A stretch of DNA of 64,000 bases from an uncultured Christensenella sp. (GCA_910577375.1 CAJTLT010000008.1:1-64000); one strand, 5' to 3'; shown: positions 6,146 to 15,150, numbered from the stretch's first letter. Made by a program: numbers and translations. Notes: generated from the sequence alone by a model not told the origin.

Positions 6146-8248
6146 TTACTTTTTGGCTCTTTCGCCGATTACCTTTTCGGCAACCGATTTGGGAACTTCG
6201 GAATAATGGTCGAACTGCATCGTGAACTGACCGCGACCCTGAGTTCTGGAACGGAGGTCGGTTGCGTAACCGAACATTTCCGAAAGGGGAACTTCCGCGT
6301 CTACTACCTTTGCGCCCGCTCTGTCGTCAGTGGAGACGATTGTTCCGCGGCGTGCGGTTACGTTACCCATTATATCGCCGAAATAGTCGTCGGGGGTGAT
6401 GACTTCGACCTTCATTATAGGTTCGAGAAGGACGGCTTTTGCTTTTGCCATACCGTCTTTAAAGCCCATCGAGCCTGCAATCTGGAAAGCCATTTCGGAA
6501 GAGTCGACTTCGTGGTAGCTTCCGTCGTAGACCTGAATTTTGAAGTCTACTACTTCATAGCCCGCGAGGAAGCCGTTTCTTGCCGCGCCGCGGATACCCT
6601 TATCGATTGCGGGGATATATTCTTTGGGGATAGAACCGCCGACGGTTAAATCTTCGAACACGTAACCCGAACCGGGTTCGCCGGGAATCATATGAAGTTT
6701 GCAGTGACCGTACTGACCTTTACCGCCGGACTGACGCTTATACATACCCTCGCAGTCGACTGCCTGACGGATTGTTTCGCGGTAGGCAACCTGAGGAGCG
6801 CCGACGTTGGCTTCTACCTTGAATTCGCGGAGAAGTCTGTCTACGATAATGTCGAGGTGGAGTTCGCCCATACCTGCAATGATGGTTTGACCCGTTTCCT
6901 GATCGGTATAGGTTTTGAACGTGGGGTCTTCTTCCGCAAGCTTTATAAGAGCCATTGTCATTTTCTCTTGTCCCGCTTTGGTTTTAGGCTCGATTGAGAG
7001 CTGGATAACGGGGTCGGAGAAAGTCATTTGCTCCAAAACTATGGGGTGCTTTTCGTCGCAGAGGGTGTCGCCCGTGGTGGTGTCTTTAAGACCTACGATT
7101 GCGCAGATATCGCCCGAGTAAACCTTGGGGATTTCCGTACGGGTATTTGCGTGCATCTGGACAAGACGGCCGACGCGCTCTTTTTTGCCCTTTGACGAGT
7201 TATAGCAGTATGAACCGCTTTCCAGAACGCCCGAGTATGCTCTGAAATAAGCAAGACGGCCGACGAACGGGTCTGTTGCGATTTTGAACGCAAGACCTGC
7301 GAAGGGAGCGTTATCGGAGGTTTCTCTTTCTTCTTCCGCGCCCGTGTCGGGATTTACGCCCTTTACGTGCGCTACGTCTACGGGGGAGGGAAGGAAATCG
7401 ATTACGGCGTCGAGAAGCATCTGAACGCCCTTGTTTTTATAGGAAGAACCGCAAAGCACGGGGGTGCATTTCATTGCGATTGTAGCAAGACGGAGACCTT
7501 TGCGGATTTCGTCGGGGGTGAGTTCCATTGTTTCGAGGAACTTTTCCATAAGTTCGTCGTCGCCCTCTGCCGCGGCTTCCATCAAAGCCATATGAGCTTC
7601 TTCCGCCGCGTCTTTCAAATCTGCGGGGATTTCGTCTCTGTGATATTGTTTTCCGTCGTCGGAATCGTAGATTTCCGCGTTCATTTCGATAAGGTCTACG
7701 ATACCGCAGAAGGTATCTTCCTTACCGATGGGAAGTTCGATGGGAACAGGATTGGCGTTGAGCCTTTCCTTCATCATATTTACGGCTCTCTGGAAGTTTG
7801 CGCCGTTGATGTCCATTTTGTTGACGTATGCGATTCTGGGAACTTTATACTTGTCCGCCTGACGCCATACGGTTTCCGACTGGGGCTCTACGCCGCCTTT
7901 TGCGCAGAACGTAGCGACAGCGCCGTCGAGAACGCGGAGGGAACGTTCTACTTCTACTGTGAAGTCAACGTGTCCCGGCGTATCGATGATGTTGATACGG
8001 CATTCGTCTTTTTTGGTATAGCCTGTTCTTGTCCAGTGGCAGGTCGTAGCCGCGGAGGTGATTGTGATTCCGCGCTCCTGTTCCTGAACCATCCAGTCCA
8101 TGGTAGCGGTGCCGTCGTGGGTTTCGCCTATTTTATGGTTGATGCCTGTATAATACAGAATACGCTCGGTAGTGGTTGTTTTACCCGCGTCGATATGCGC
8201 CATGATACCGATGTTTCTGGTATGCAGTAAATCGTATTCTCTTGCCAT
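6146..8248 (-). CDS. fusA: translation elongation factor G
   Basis: 700 residues, full length. It is the GTPase that translocates tRNA and mRNA on the ribosome and helps recycle it. The G1 loop AHIDAGKT lies at residues 17-24. DTPGHVDFT and NKMD are present, and domains III-V follow to the end (GSIPKEYIPAIDKGI, then ARRGTI). It starts 10 bp after rpsG and belongs to the str-type operon. Downstream, towards tuf, is a long inverted repeat that may partly separate fusA from tuf expression. Confidence 0.99.
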   Translation of the reverse strand: MAREYDLLHTRNIGIMAHIDAGKTTTTERILYYTGINHKIGETHDGTATMDWMVQEQERGITITSAATTCHWTRTGYTKKDECRINIIDTPGHVDFTVEVERSLRVLDGAVATFCAKGGVEPQSETVWRQADKYKVPRIAYVNKMDINGANFQRAVNMMKERLNANPVPIELPIGKEDTFCGIVDLIEMNAEIYDSDDGKQYHRDEIPADLKDAAEEAHMALMEAAAEGDDELMEKFLETMELTPDEIRKGLRLATIAMKCTPVLCGSSYKNKGVQMLLDAVIDFLPSPVDVAHVKGVNPDTGAEEERETSDNAPFAGLAFKIATDPFVGRLAYFRAYSGVLESGSYCYNSSKGKKERVGRLVQMHANTRTEIPKVYSGDICAIVGLKDTTTGDTLCDEKHPIVLEQMTFSDPVIQLSIEPKTKAGQEKMTMALIKLAEEDPTFKTYTDQETGQTIIAGMGELHLDIIVDRLLREFKVEANVGAPQVAYRETIRQAVDCEGMYKRQSGGKGQYGHCKLHMIPGEPGSGYVFEDLTVGGSIPKEYIPAIDKGIRGAARNGFLAGYEVVDFKIQVYDGSYHEVDSSEMAFQIAGSMGFKDGMAKAKAVLLEPIMKVEVITPDDYFGDIMGNVTARRGTIVSTDDRAGAKVVDAEVPLSEMFGYATDLRSRTQGRGQFTMQFDHYSEVPKSVAEKVIGERAKK

Positions 8249-8258
8249 AGGTTACCTC

Positions 8259-8729
8259 TTAGAAACGGAAGTGCGCGAACGCCTTGTTTGCTTCCGCCAT
8301 TCTGTGCGTGTCTTCTTTCTTTTTAACCGCGCCGCCGGTGCTGTTGTAAGCATCGATAAGTTCAGCCGCGAGCTTTGCGCTCATTTCGCGTTCGGAACGC
8401 TTTCTCGTAGCAATTACGAGCCAGCGGATTGCGAGGGTCTGACGCCTTTCGGGTCTTATTTCGATGGGGACCTGATAGTTGGCGCCGCCTACTCTTCTTG
8501 CTTTTACTTCGAGGACGGGCATTATGTTGTTCATAGCCTGTTCGAAGATTTCCATTGCGTCTTTGCCGAGTTTTTCACTCATAATTTTAAAAGCGTCGTA
8601 AACGATGTTCTGAGCCGTTCCGCGCTTGCCGTCGTACATAATCTGGTTGACGAGTTTTGTTACAACCTTGGAATTATACACGGGGTCGGGTAATACGTCC
8701 CTTTTGGGAACGCCGCCTCTTCTGGGCAT
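8259..8729 (-). CDS. rpsG: 30S ribosomal protein S7
   Basis: 156 residues, the usual length. The N-terminus MPRRGGVPKRDVLPDP and the tail MAEANKAFAHFRF are typical. S7 nucleates the 30S head by binding the 3' domain of 16S rRNA. A strong ribosome site (AGGAGG) precedes the ATG. It lies between rpsL (328 bp upstream, a large gap for this operon) and fusA. Confidence 0.99.
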   Translation of the reverse strand: MPRRGGVPKRDVLPDPVYNSKVVTKLVNQIMYDGKRGTAQNIVYDAFKIMSEKLGKDAMEIFEQAMNNIMPVLEVKARRVGGANYQVPIEIRPERRQTLAIRWLVIATRKRSEREMSAKLAAELIDAYNSTGGAVKKKEDTHRMAEANKAFAHFRF

Positions 8730-9057
8730 AGTTGTTTCCTCCTGTTTATTTTTTTAGGGTAAATTACCTCTAAATAAGCTAATGCTTGCCGCATACTGCG
8801 GTAGCAAATCTTCTCCGCCGCGCTAATTTAAAGACGGCGAATACTGCCTACTTTTATCACGGTAAGGGTGAAAAATCTGGATACAAGTAGGGCAACTTGC
8901 GTTGCATCTTTTTGATTATTAACTTAAAAGCAAAATTTTAAATGCGTAATAGCGGGTTAACAAGCAAAGCGGACGTTTTGGGAACGGGTGCGTTTTGCGT
9001 ACTCCGTTTGAGAAAACGCGAAGCTTTACAAAGGATTGCCGCGTTTATACGCCTTAA
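8730..9057. other. rpsL-rpsG intergenic region, possibly a structured leader
   Basis: 328 bp without an open frame. On the minus strand it contains short stems such as TGCGGCA/TACCGCA near 8788-8805 and CGCCGTC/GACGGCG-type complementarity near 8815-8840. No perfect terminator and no consensus promoter are seen, so rpsL and rpsG are probably still co-transcribed. S7 is a known autoregulator of str operons in other bacteria, and this spacer is where a binding site would lie; the sequence does not prove one. Confidence 0.35.
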
Positions 9058-9432
9058 TTACTTTTTAGGTCTTTTTGCGCCGTAACGCGAACGAGCCTGC
9101 ATACGTTTGGAAACGCCTGCCGTATCGAGAGCGCCGCGGATGATATGGTAACGGACGCCGGGCAAATCCTTAACTCTTCCGCCCCTGATTAAAACGGACG
9201 AGTGCTCCTGAAGATTGTGACCTTCTCCGGGGATATAAACCGTACCTTCCTGCTTGTTGGTCAATCTTACTCTGGCAATCTTTCTTATAGCGGAGTTAGG
9301 CTTTTTGGGGGTTGTTGTTGTAACCGAAAGGCAAACGCCGCGCTTTTGGGGACAGTTGTCCAGAATGGGCGACTTTGACTTGTAGACCTGCTTTTCTCTG
9401 CCGTTTCTTATAAGCTGGTTGATTGTGGGCAT
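9058..9432 (-). CDS. rpsL: 30S ribosomal protein S12
   Basis: 124 residues. S12 sits at the decoding centre. The family signature PKKPNSAIRK is present, including the lysines whose mutation gives streptomycin resistance elsewhere. The ATG at 9432 follows GGAGGT by about 7 bases; the open frame starts 11 codons earlier, but the family begins at MPTINQLIR. First gene of the str-type operon, driven by a near-consensus promoter at 9546-9574 through a leader carrying an 8-bp ACGCACGC/GCGTGCGT hairpin (9517-9540). Confidence 0.98.
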   Translation of the reverse strand: MPTINQLIRNGREKQVYKSKSPILDNCPQKRGVCLSVTTTTPKKPNSAIRKIARVRLTNKQEGTVYIPGEGHNLQEHSSVLIRGGRVKDLPGVRYHIIRGALDTAGVSKRMQARSRYGAKRPKK

Positions 9433-9545
9433 TGTTTTACCTCCTTGTAGTAATAGATATTTCACCTCTTCCGCATACCCTTAAAAGCGGAGGAAAGATA
9501 AAAACTATAATATAATACGCACGCCCGATACAGCGTGCGTAAAAG

Positions 9546-9574
9546 ATTTTAACAGAATTGAGAGAAGTTGTCAA
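9546..9574 (-). promoter_or_regulatory. rpsL (str operon) promoter
   Basis: On the minus strand, TTGACA (9569-9574) and TAAAAT (9546-9551) are spaced 17 bp, with a TG extended -10. It sits in the 342-bp recG-rpsL gap, which otherwise holds the hairpins described at 9517-9540 and 9629-9668. The initial transcript begins near 9540. Confidence 0.85.
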
Positions 9575-9628
9575 ATGAATTTCAGCGTTTTTTAACGCAA
9601 TTTGCCCCTTGGTGAAGTTTTATGCTTG

Positions 9629-9668
9629 TTGACATAGCAGCCGAAGGGTTACTGTGTCAATTTTTTTG
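9629..9668 (+). terminator. orphan plus-strand intrinsic terminator
   Basis: A 14-bp stem with one mismatch (TTGACATAGCAGCC with GGTTACTGTGTCAA) and a GAAG loop is followed by seven T. No plus-strand gene lies within several kb upstream, so it may end a short antisense or small RNA that starts around 9515. TATAAT-like sequence occurs there on the plus strand, but without a good -35. Confidence 0.55.
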
Positions 9669-9774
9669 TATGGGCGGGTTAAAATGTACGAAATAAATGC
9701 GACGGAAAAGTTTATTTGTTCAAATAGTGCGAAAGAGTAAGGCTTTACGGCTTTGCTCTTTTGCGCGGTTTTTG

Positions 9775-11781
9775 CTAATTGAGCGTTACGTCGGCAAGCC
9801 CGCGGTATTTTTCGGCGGCTATTTTTGCGAGGGAGTTTGCGTCTATAGAGCCGTTGAAAGCTTCGTCTGAGATTGCTTTTGCGGTGAAAACCGTTTCCAC
9901 CGGAAATTTGAGATTTTTGATTTCCGAGAGCATTTTTCCGCTTTGGCGGGTGCCCATAAAGTCGCCGCCGCCGCGCATTTTTAAATCGGCTTCCGCAATT
10001 TCAAAGCCGTCGGAGCAGTTTTTGATTACCGAAAGGCGTTGGCGGGCTTCTTCGCTGTCTGCGCCCATAAGCAGGAAGCAGTAGCTTTTTTTATCGCCTC
10101 TGCCGACGCGCCCGCGGAGCTGGTGCAGCTGGGAAAGCCCGAAACGTTCGGCATTGTAAATTATCATTACGGTTGCGTCGGGAACGTCTACGCCGACCTC
10201 TATAACCGTGGTTGACACGAGGCAATCGAACTTTTTGGCTTTGAACGCCGCCATGATTTCGTTTTTTTGTTTATCCTTCATTTTGCCGTGCAGCAGAGCT
10301 ATTTTTACCCCGCGCATTCTGGTCTGCAAATCCTCGTACAGTTCGGTTACGGACATAATCGTGCCCTCTTCGTCGCCCTCGATTTTGGGGCATACGAAAT
10401 AGGTTTGGTTGCCGAGCTTTGCCTGTTCCGCAACGTATGCAATCATATCGGAATATCTGCGTTCGGGTATGATTGACGTGGATATATCCTGCCGCGAACG
10501 GGGTTTATCCTTGATTGTGACCACGTCTAAATCGCCGTAAAAAATGAGCGAGAGCGTGCGCGGAATGGGCGTCGCTGACATTACGAGAACGTCGCAGCCG
10601 TCGCCTTTTTCAAGCAACGACGAGCGCTGCGCGACCCCGAAACGGTGTTGTTCGTCGCAGACGGCGAAAGCGAGATTTTTGAAAATTACGTCAGGCTGTA
10701 TGACCGCGTGCGTGCCGCAGACGATTTGCGCCGTGCCGTTTGCAAGCTCTTCTTTTATCTCCCGTTTTTCCGCGGCGGGCGTTGAGCCCGTTAAGGTTTT
10801 GACGTTGTATTCGGGGAAGAACTTTTCTATTAAAGCCGCGTTTTGCCGCGCGAGGACTTCGGTAGGGGCGAGCATTGCCGCCTGAAAACCCGATTTGACC
10901 GCCATATATACGCCGCTTAACGCCACCGCCGTTTTGCCGCTGCCGACGTCGCCCTGCAACAGCATATTCATTTTATGCGGCGAGCGGACACTTTTGAAAA
11001 TTTCTCCGACGGCGGTTTTCTGACCGTTTGTAAATTCGAAACCGAAGCGGGAAATAAAAGCGTTCAAGTCGTTTTCCGTTACCGAATAGTTGCGCATACG
11101 CGCGTCGTCACGTCCGCCTTTTATTACTTTGAAAGCCGAAATGAGGAGGAAATATTCTTCCAGCGCGATGCGTTCCGAACCGCTTTTGACGTCTTCCGCG
11201 GTTTCTGGACAGTGAACCTTATAATATGCTTCGTTCAACGGCATAAGAGCGTATTTTTTTTGCAAAGGCACGGGAATATGGCTTGGATAACGCACTTTTC
11301 TGAGAGCCTGCCGCACCGCCACGCGCACTACGCCTTGCGTGAGACTGCCCGACAGCGAATAGACGGGAACAAGCCCTTTTAAGTTGGAATTTTTATCGGC
11401 GCGCTCGAACGACGGGTTTGTCATCTGGCAGCCCATACCGTAACGGTTTTGTACCCTGCCGTAGAATAAATATTCGCCTCTTTCGAGTTTGCCCCCCACA
11501 TATAGCTGATTGAACCATATTGCGGTGAACATACAGCCGCATTGCTGACATAGTGCCTTTACGAAAGGGCGGCGGGCATAGCGGTTGATTTCAACGTTGA
11601 GAACTTCGCATTTGGTTAAAATGACGTCGTTATGGTAGGCGTCTTTTAAAAGCGTGATTTTCCTCAAATCGAGATAATCGCGCGGGAAGTGGCGCACGAG
11701 CTCTTCGACCGTATATATATTGAGTTTATTGAAATCTTTTTCCCTTTTTTGGGAAACGTACTTTAACGAGGAAAGTTCCAT
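9775..11781 (-). CDS. recG: ATP-dependent DNA helicase RecG
   Basis: 668 residues. It regresses stalled replication forks and branch-migrates recombination junctions. An N-terminal wedge domain is followed by Walker A GDVGSGKTAVAL, the DEQH box (CDEQHRFGV) and SATPIPRT. The helicase-C motifs (RGRVGRG) and the TRIP-like tail (GTRQSGK) come last. The ATG at 11781 matches the family N-terminus; a TTG three codons upstream is less likely. Oddly, a full intrinsic terminator with its U-tract lies only 8 bases before this ATG and no Shine-Dalgarno is visible. recG after the fakA homologue is the Bacillus order. Confidence 0.97.
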   Translation of the reverse strand: MELSSLKYVSQKREKDFNKLNIYTVEELVRHFPRDYLDLRKITLLKDAYHNDVILTKCEVLNVEINRYARRPFVKALCQQCGCMFTAIWFNQLYVGGKLERGEYLFYGRVQNRYGMGCQMTNPSFERADKNSNLKGLVPVYSLSGSLTQGVVRVAVRQALRKVRYPSHIPVPLQKKYALMPLNEAYYKVHCPETAEDVKSGSERIALEEYFLLISAFKVIKGGRDDARMRNYSVTENDLNAFISRFGFEFTNGQKTAVGEIFKSVRSPHKMNMLLQGDVGSGKTAVALSGVYMAVKSGFQAAMLAPTEVLARQNAALIEKFFPEYNVKTLTGSTPAAEKREIKEELANGTAQIVCGTHAVIQPDVIFKNLAFAVCDEQHRFGVAQRSSLLEKGDGCDVLVMSATPIPRTLSLIFYGDLDVVTIKDKPRSRQDISTSIIPERRYSDMIAYVAEQAKLGNQTYFVCPKIEGDEEGTIMSVTELYEDLQTRMRGVKIALLHGKMKDKQKNEIMAAFKAKKFDCLVSTTVIEVGVDVPDATVMIIYNAERFGLSQLHQLRGRVGRGDKKSYCFLLMGADSEEARQRLSVIKNCSDGFEIAEADLKMRGGGDFMGTRQSGKMLSEIKNLKFPVETVFTAKAISDEAFNGSIDANSLAKIAAEKYRGLADVTLN

Positions 11782-11788
11782 AAAATTC

Positions 11789-11813
11789 AAAAAGGGAAGA
11801 CGAACGTCTTCCC
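11789..11813 (-). terminator. terminator between fakA and recG
   Basis: On the minus strand, GGGAAGAC/GTCTTCCC (8-bp perfect stem, 4-nt loop, 11794-11813) followed by TTTTT (11789-11793). It lies in the 48-bp gap and its U-tract ends 8 bases before the recG ATG. Confidence 0.75.
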
Positions 11814-11829
11814 TTGCTCTTTTTTGAAA

Positions 11830-13485
11830 TTATTCGAGGGATACCATATAGTAGTAAACGGGCTGGCCGCCGAAATGGAAATCGACGTCGCATTCGGGGT
11901 ACTGTTCTGAAATTTTACCCGCGAGAGCTTCGGCGTCTTCTTCGGTTACGCCGTCGCCGTAGTAAAGGGTAATCATTTCGTGTTCGTCGTTTTTAAGCGA
12001 TTTGACGAGCTTTAAAGTGGTTTCGTCGATACTGTCGCTCTTGGCGAGAATACGCTTGTTGTCAAGCCCTATGATATCGCCCTCTTTGAGTTTGAAGCCG
12101 TTCATAGTGGTTTCCCTTACGGCGTATGTTACCTGACCCGAAGCGACGTTATCGATTGCGTGGGTCATATTGGTTTTGTTTTCGGGAACGGATTCTTCGG
12201 GGTTGAAAGCGAGAGCCGCCGCAAAGCCCTGCGGAACGTTTTTGGTGGGAATAACGTGAATGGTGCGGTTGCTTACGAGCGCCTTTGCCTGCTCCGCCGC
12301 AAGTATTACGTTGGAATTGTTGGGGAACACAAACACGTTGGACGCGTTGATTTTTTGCACGGCGTCGGCTATGTCCTGAGCGGAGGGGTTCATTGTCTGA
12401 CCGCCCTCTATTACTCTGTCGCACATCAAATCCTTGAAGATTTCTTCAAGACCCTTGCCGGCGCAGATTGCAAGCATGCCCATTTCTTTCTTTTCCGCTT
12501 CGAGCTTGGCTTTAAGCGCACGGTTTTCTTCGAGCATATTTTCGATTTTGATTCTGTCAAGCTCACCGAGTTCGAGCGCGAGGGAAAGCGCAACGCCGGG
12601 GGTGTTGGTGTGGACGTGGATTTTAATGAGTTCCAAATCGCCTATACAGATAACGCTGTCACCTATTTGCATGAGCTTTTCTTTGAGCTTGTCTATATCG
12701 GCGAGCGTGGTCATCTTTTTGAGGTTGATAATGAAAAATTCCGTGCAGTAAGCGAATTCTATTTCGCCCAAATCGAGATTGATTATATCGGAATTGTCGC
12801 CGAACACGTCGTCTTCGGACTTGCCGCCTTCGGTTGCTTCTGTGGGAATGTCGCCGAGAACGCTTTCGTCGCCCGAAAGCGCGGCAAGGAAACCGCGCAT
12901 AATGGTCATAAGACCGACGCCGCCCGAATCGACTACGCCCGCTTTTTTGAGGACGGGCAAAAGCTCGGGAGTTTTTGCGAGGGCTTCGTCGCCCACTTCT
13001 ATAAGAGCGGTTAAGAAAGGAACGAAATCCTTGTGTTTGCTTGCGAGTTTGCCCGCGCTTTCCGCCATTAATCTTACGACCGTTAAAATCGTGCCCTCTT
13101 TGGGAATTGAAACGGCGCCGTAAGCGACTTTGGAGCCTGCCTCCATAGCCTTGGCGAAAGTTTTGGTATCGAAGCTGTCTTTTGTTTCGCGGATTACCGA
13201 GCAGATACCGCGGAAAATCTGCGAAGAGATAACGCCGGAATTACCGCGCGCGCCCTTTAACGCGCCCTTTGAGACCGCGTCGCATATTTCAAGAAAACGG
13301 TTTGAAGAGCAAGCGTTGAGCTCTTTGACCGAAGACTGCAAGGTTAAAGACATATTAGTGCCGGTATCGCCGTCGGGAACGGGGAACACGTTAAGCGCGT
13401 CTACCTTTGCTCTGTTTATTTCAAGCATTCTTGCACCGGTAACGACCATTTTACGAAATTCGGTGCTGTTGACTGTTTTTTGCAT
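11830..13485 (-). CDS. fakA: DAK2-domain fatty acid kinase, FakA/YloV family
   Basis: 551 residues. FakA phosphorylates fatty acids presented by a FakB partner, feeding exogenous acids into phospholipids. The N-terminal DhaL-type kinase domain (about 1-200) carries NVFPVPDGDTGTNM and KGARGNSGVI, the metal/ATP loops. The middle and C-terminal domains (about 220-551) are the FakB-binding and regulatory parts of the family. Upstream is the Asp23-family gene, the same pair as yloU-yloV in Bacillus. A FakB gene is not in the window. Confidence 0.9.
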   Translation of the reverse strand: MQKTVNSTEFRKMVVTGARMLEINRAKVDALNVFPVPDGDTGTNMSLTLQSSVKELNACSSNRFLEICDAVSKGALKGARGNSGVISSQIFRGICSVIRETKDSFDTKTFAKAMEAGSKVAYGAVSIPKEGTILTVVRLMAESAGKLASKHKDFVPFLTALIEVGDEALAKTPELLPVLKKAGVVDSGGVGLMTIMRGFLAALSGDESVLGDIPTEATEGGKSEDDVFGDNSDIINLDLGEIEFAYCTEFFIINLKKMTTLADIDKLKEKLMQIGDSVICIGDLELIKIHVHTNTPGVALSLALELGELDRIKIENMLEENRALKAKLEAEKKEMGMLAICAGKGLEEIFKDLMCDRVIEGGQTMNPSAQDIADAVQKINASNVFVFPNNSNVILAAEQAKALVSNRTIHVIPTKNVPQGFAAALAFNPEESVPENKTNMTHAIDNVASGQVTYAVRETTMNGFKLKEGDIIGLDNKRILAKSDSIDETTLKLVKSLKNDEHEMITLYYGDGVTEEDAEALAGKISEQYPECDVDFHFGGQPVYYYMVSLE

Positions 13486-13622
13486 AAACCCTCTACTTCT
13501 ATATTCTTATGGAAATTGAGTGCGCATGCGGAGAGAAACCCCTTGCGCCGTAAGATAATTATTACAGTAAATATTATATTATTGAAACTATTTTTAAACG
13601 ACAAAGAGTAAAGCCGGAAAAA

Positions 13623-13973
13623 TTACAGCTTTACTCCTATGATGTTGACGTCCACGGTATCTACAATCATGCCCGTGAACTTTTCCACTTTGTATTTGAC
13701 GCCCTCTTTAAGGGACTCCGCCACTGCGTTTATGGAAACGCCGTATTTAATGATTACGTTGACGGTGATATAAATTCTGTCGCCCGAGGTTACGACCTTT
13801 ACTCCTTTTCCGTCGGTTTGCTTTTTTAAAAGCTCGGAAAGGGAATCTGAAAGGCGGCGGGAAACGGTGTCCACTATGCCGTAACATTCGAGCGCAGCGT
13901 TTTTAGCCACCTTTGCGATGGCCGAATCGGATATGGATATTTTTCCGTATACGTTGCTGGTGTTTACCGACAT
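13623..13973 (-). CDS. Asp23/Gls24 family envelope stress-response protein
   Basis: 116 residues, typical length. The family pattern is an N-terminal GKISISDSAIAKVAKNAALECYG segment, a central variable part, and GVSINAVAESLKEGVKYKVEKFTG followed by VDVNIIGV. It lacks a membrane segment. Related proteins bind envelope components and respond to alkaline or cell-wall stress. It is divergent from rpmB and upstream of fakA, as yloU is in Bacillus. Confidence 0.93.
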   Translation of the reverse strand: MSVNTSNVYGKISISDSAIAKVAKNAALECYGIVDTVSRRLSDSLSELLKKQTDGKGVKVVTSGDRIYITVNVIIKYGVSINAVAESLKEGVKYKVEKFTGMIVDTVDVNIIGVKL

Positions 13974-14144
13974 TGCTTTCTCCTGCGCCGCAAAAAGATG
14001 CGGCTTAAAGCTATTTTATACTATTTGAATATATTTTGCAACTGTTTGCGCCGAAAATTATCTCAAAATATTGAGTAACGCGGGGCGGGTTTAAAATTAT
14101 TTTGGTATTTAAACAAAAAAATAAAACTTTAAAGCGGAAATTGA

Positions 14145-14173
14145 TTGATTTTTTTTCAAACGCGTGTTATATT
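14145..14173 (+). promoter_or_regulatory. rpmB promoter
   Basis: TTGATT (14145-14150), 17-bp spacer, TATATT (14168-14173) with a TGT extended -10. Transcription should start near 14180, about 50 bases before the rpmB ATG. Confidence 0.75.
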
Positions 14174-14232
14174 ATCTAAGGTCGCTTTATAAACGGCTTT
14201 ATTTTGAGTTATAACCCACGGAGGTAAGAGAT

Positions 14233-14418
14233 ATGTCTAGAGTATGCACGGTATGCGGAAAGGGCCAGACGACGGGAAACAACGTGAGCCACTCCAAAAG
14301 AAGAACGAGAAGAACTTTCAAGGCGAACGTTCAGAAGGTTACTTATGTAGGCGGCGACGGAAAGCAGGTTACCGGTTACGTTTGCACGAGATGCCTTAAA
14401 ACCGTTGAGAGGGCGTAA
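14233..14418 (+). CDS. rpmB: 50S ribosomal protein L28, zinc-binding form
   Basis: 61 residues. Two CxxC pairs are intact (CTVCGKG near the N-terminus and CTRCLK near the C-terminus), so this is the zinc-ribbon (C+) version of L28. HSKRRTRRTFKANVQ is the family core. A GGAGGT ribosome site precedes the ATG. Monocistronic between its own promoter and terminator, divergent from the asp23-fakA unit. Confidence 0.98.
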   Translation: MSRVCTVCGKGQTTGNNVSHSKRRTRRTFKANVQKVTYVGGDGKQVTGYVCTRCLKTVERA

Positions 14419-14450
14419 GATTTTACAGCCTTGCTTTATTATGCAAAATC

Positions 14451-14480
14451 AATCCCCGCTGAGTTTCAGCGGGGATTTTA
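14451..14480 (+). terminator. rpmB terminator
   Basis: Perfect 12-bp stem AATCCCCGCTGA/TCAGCGGGGATT with a GTT loop, then TTTTA. Confidence 0.88.
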
Positions 14481-14567
14481 TTATGCGGTTTTTGTTTGTG
14501 CAACAGAAATAAAAAGCAAGCAACGGCGTTATTGCTTTTTTATCGGGATTTTACTTATAAAGACAAA

Positions 14568-14762
14568 AAGCGGGCGGCAACCGCTTTGTTAATTTGCGAA
14601 GCAATATCATAGGCGGAAATTTTCGGCGCCGCAGCGGCAATTATCGAATTTAAAAACCGCGGCGTTACATAAGAACAGAATTTAATTAATTTTACCATAC
14701 GGAAAATAAAATATTCACCGTAAGACAGCTCCGCGTTTGTGCGGAGCTGTCTTGCGGTTTTT
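14568..14762 (+). ncRNA. candidate small RNA with its own promoter and terminator
   Basis: About 195 nt with no open frame. Upstream, TTGCTT (14532-14537) and TATAAA (14556-14561) are spaced 18 bp. It ends in a 17-bp stem with one mismatch (14718-14734 with 14741-14757) and five T. rpmB already has its own terminator at 14451, so this second strong terminator needs another transcript. The 5' part forms an ACAAAaAGCGG/CCGCTTTGT hairpin. It matches no RNA class I recognise. Confidence 0.5.
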
Positions 14763-14873
14763 GTGTTTATATGGATAGTGCGGAAGTTTATGGAACGGTT
14801 TGTTATTAAGTCTGCGCGTTGATTGCGGTGACGGCTATACTCAAACGAAACTACGGAAAGTTTGTTGTTAAAA

Positions 14874-15010
14874 CGTGACGCGAAAGTTGCCGAGATAATC
14901 TGTGTTTAAGCGGTAACGCAAGAGTTTTGTGGTAATCTTGTGCGTATGCGTTGTCGGGAGCGGCGACGCAAGAATTATCGGAGTAATTTGAGTTTAATCG
15001 ACGGTGCGGG
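14874..15010. repeat. degenerate short repeats in a long gene-free stretch
   Basis: The 14764-15150 stretch has no plausible gene. Three diverged copies of a unit like g(t/c)(a/g)acGC(A/G)A(A/G)A(G/A)TT...TAAT(C/T)T occur near 14874, 14913 and 14963. Further on, looser echoes of CGGTTTATTTTTA occur near 15055 and 15130. It looks like decayed repetitive DNA. Confidence 0.35.
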
Positions 15011-15150
15011 GATTACGGGGATATTTTAAGTTAACGGCGCAATAATTGCGGAACGGTTTATTTTTAGGCAGATATCTTTTGGGGCGTTGGTTTGGCTGTG
15101 TTTAAGCGGTGCACGCCGTGTGATGGAGCGGTTTATTTTTAAGCGACGGT

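Noticed and set aside
5861..6649. Long plus-strand open frame over the fusA 3' end and fusA-tuf gap
   Set aside because: It is antisense to a certain gene, has cysteine- and phenylalanine-rich composition typical of reversed coding DNA, and has no ribosome site.
7367..8230. 287-codon plus-strand open frame inside fusA
   Set aside because: Shadow of the strongly conserved fusA coding sequence.
12160..13014. 284-codon plus-strand open frame inside fakA
   Set aside because: Shadow frame; fakA has clear kinase motifs in the opposite direction.
14568..14762. Assignment of the candidate RNA to 6S, SRP or tmRNA
   Set aside because: None of the conserved core sequences of those RNAs is visible.
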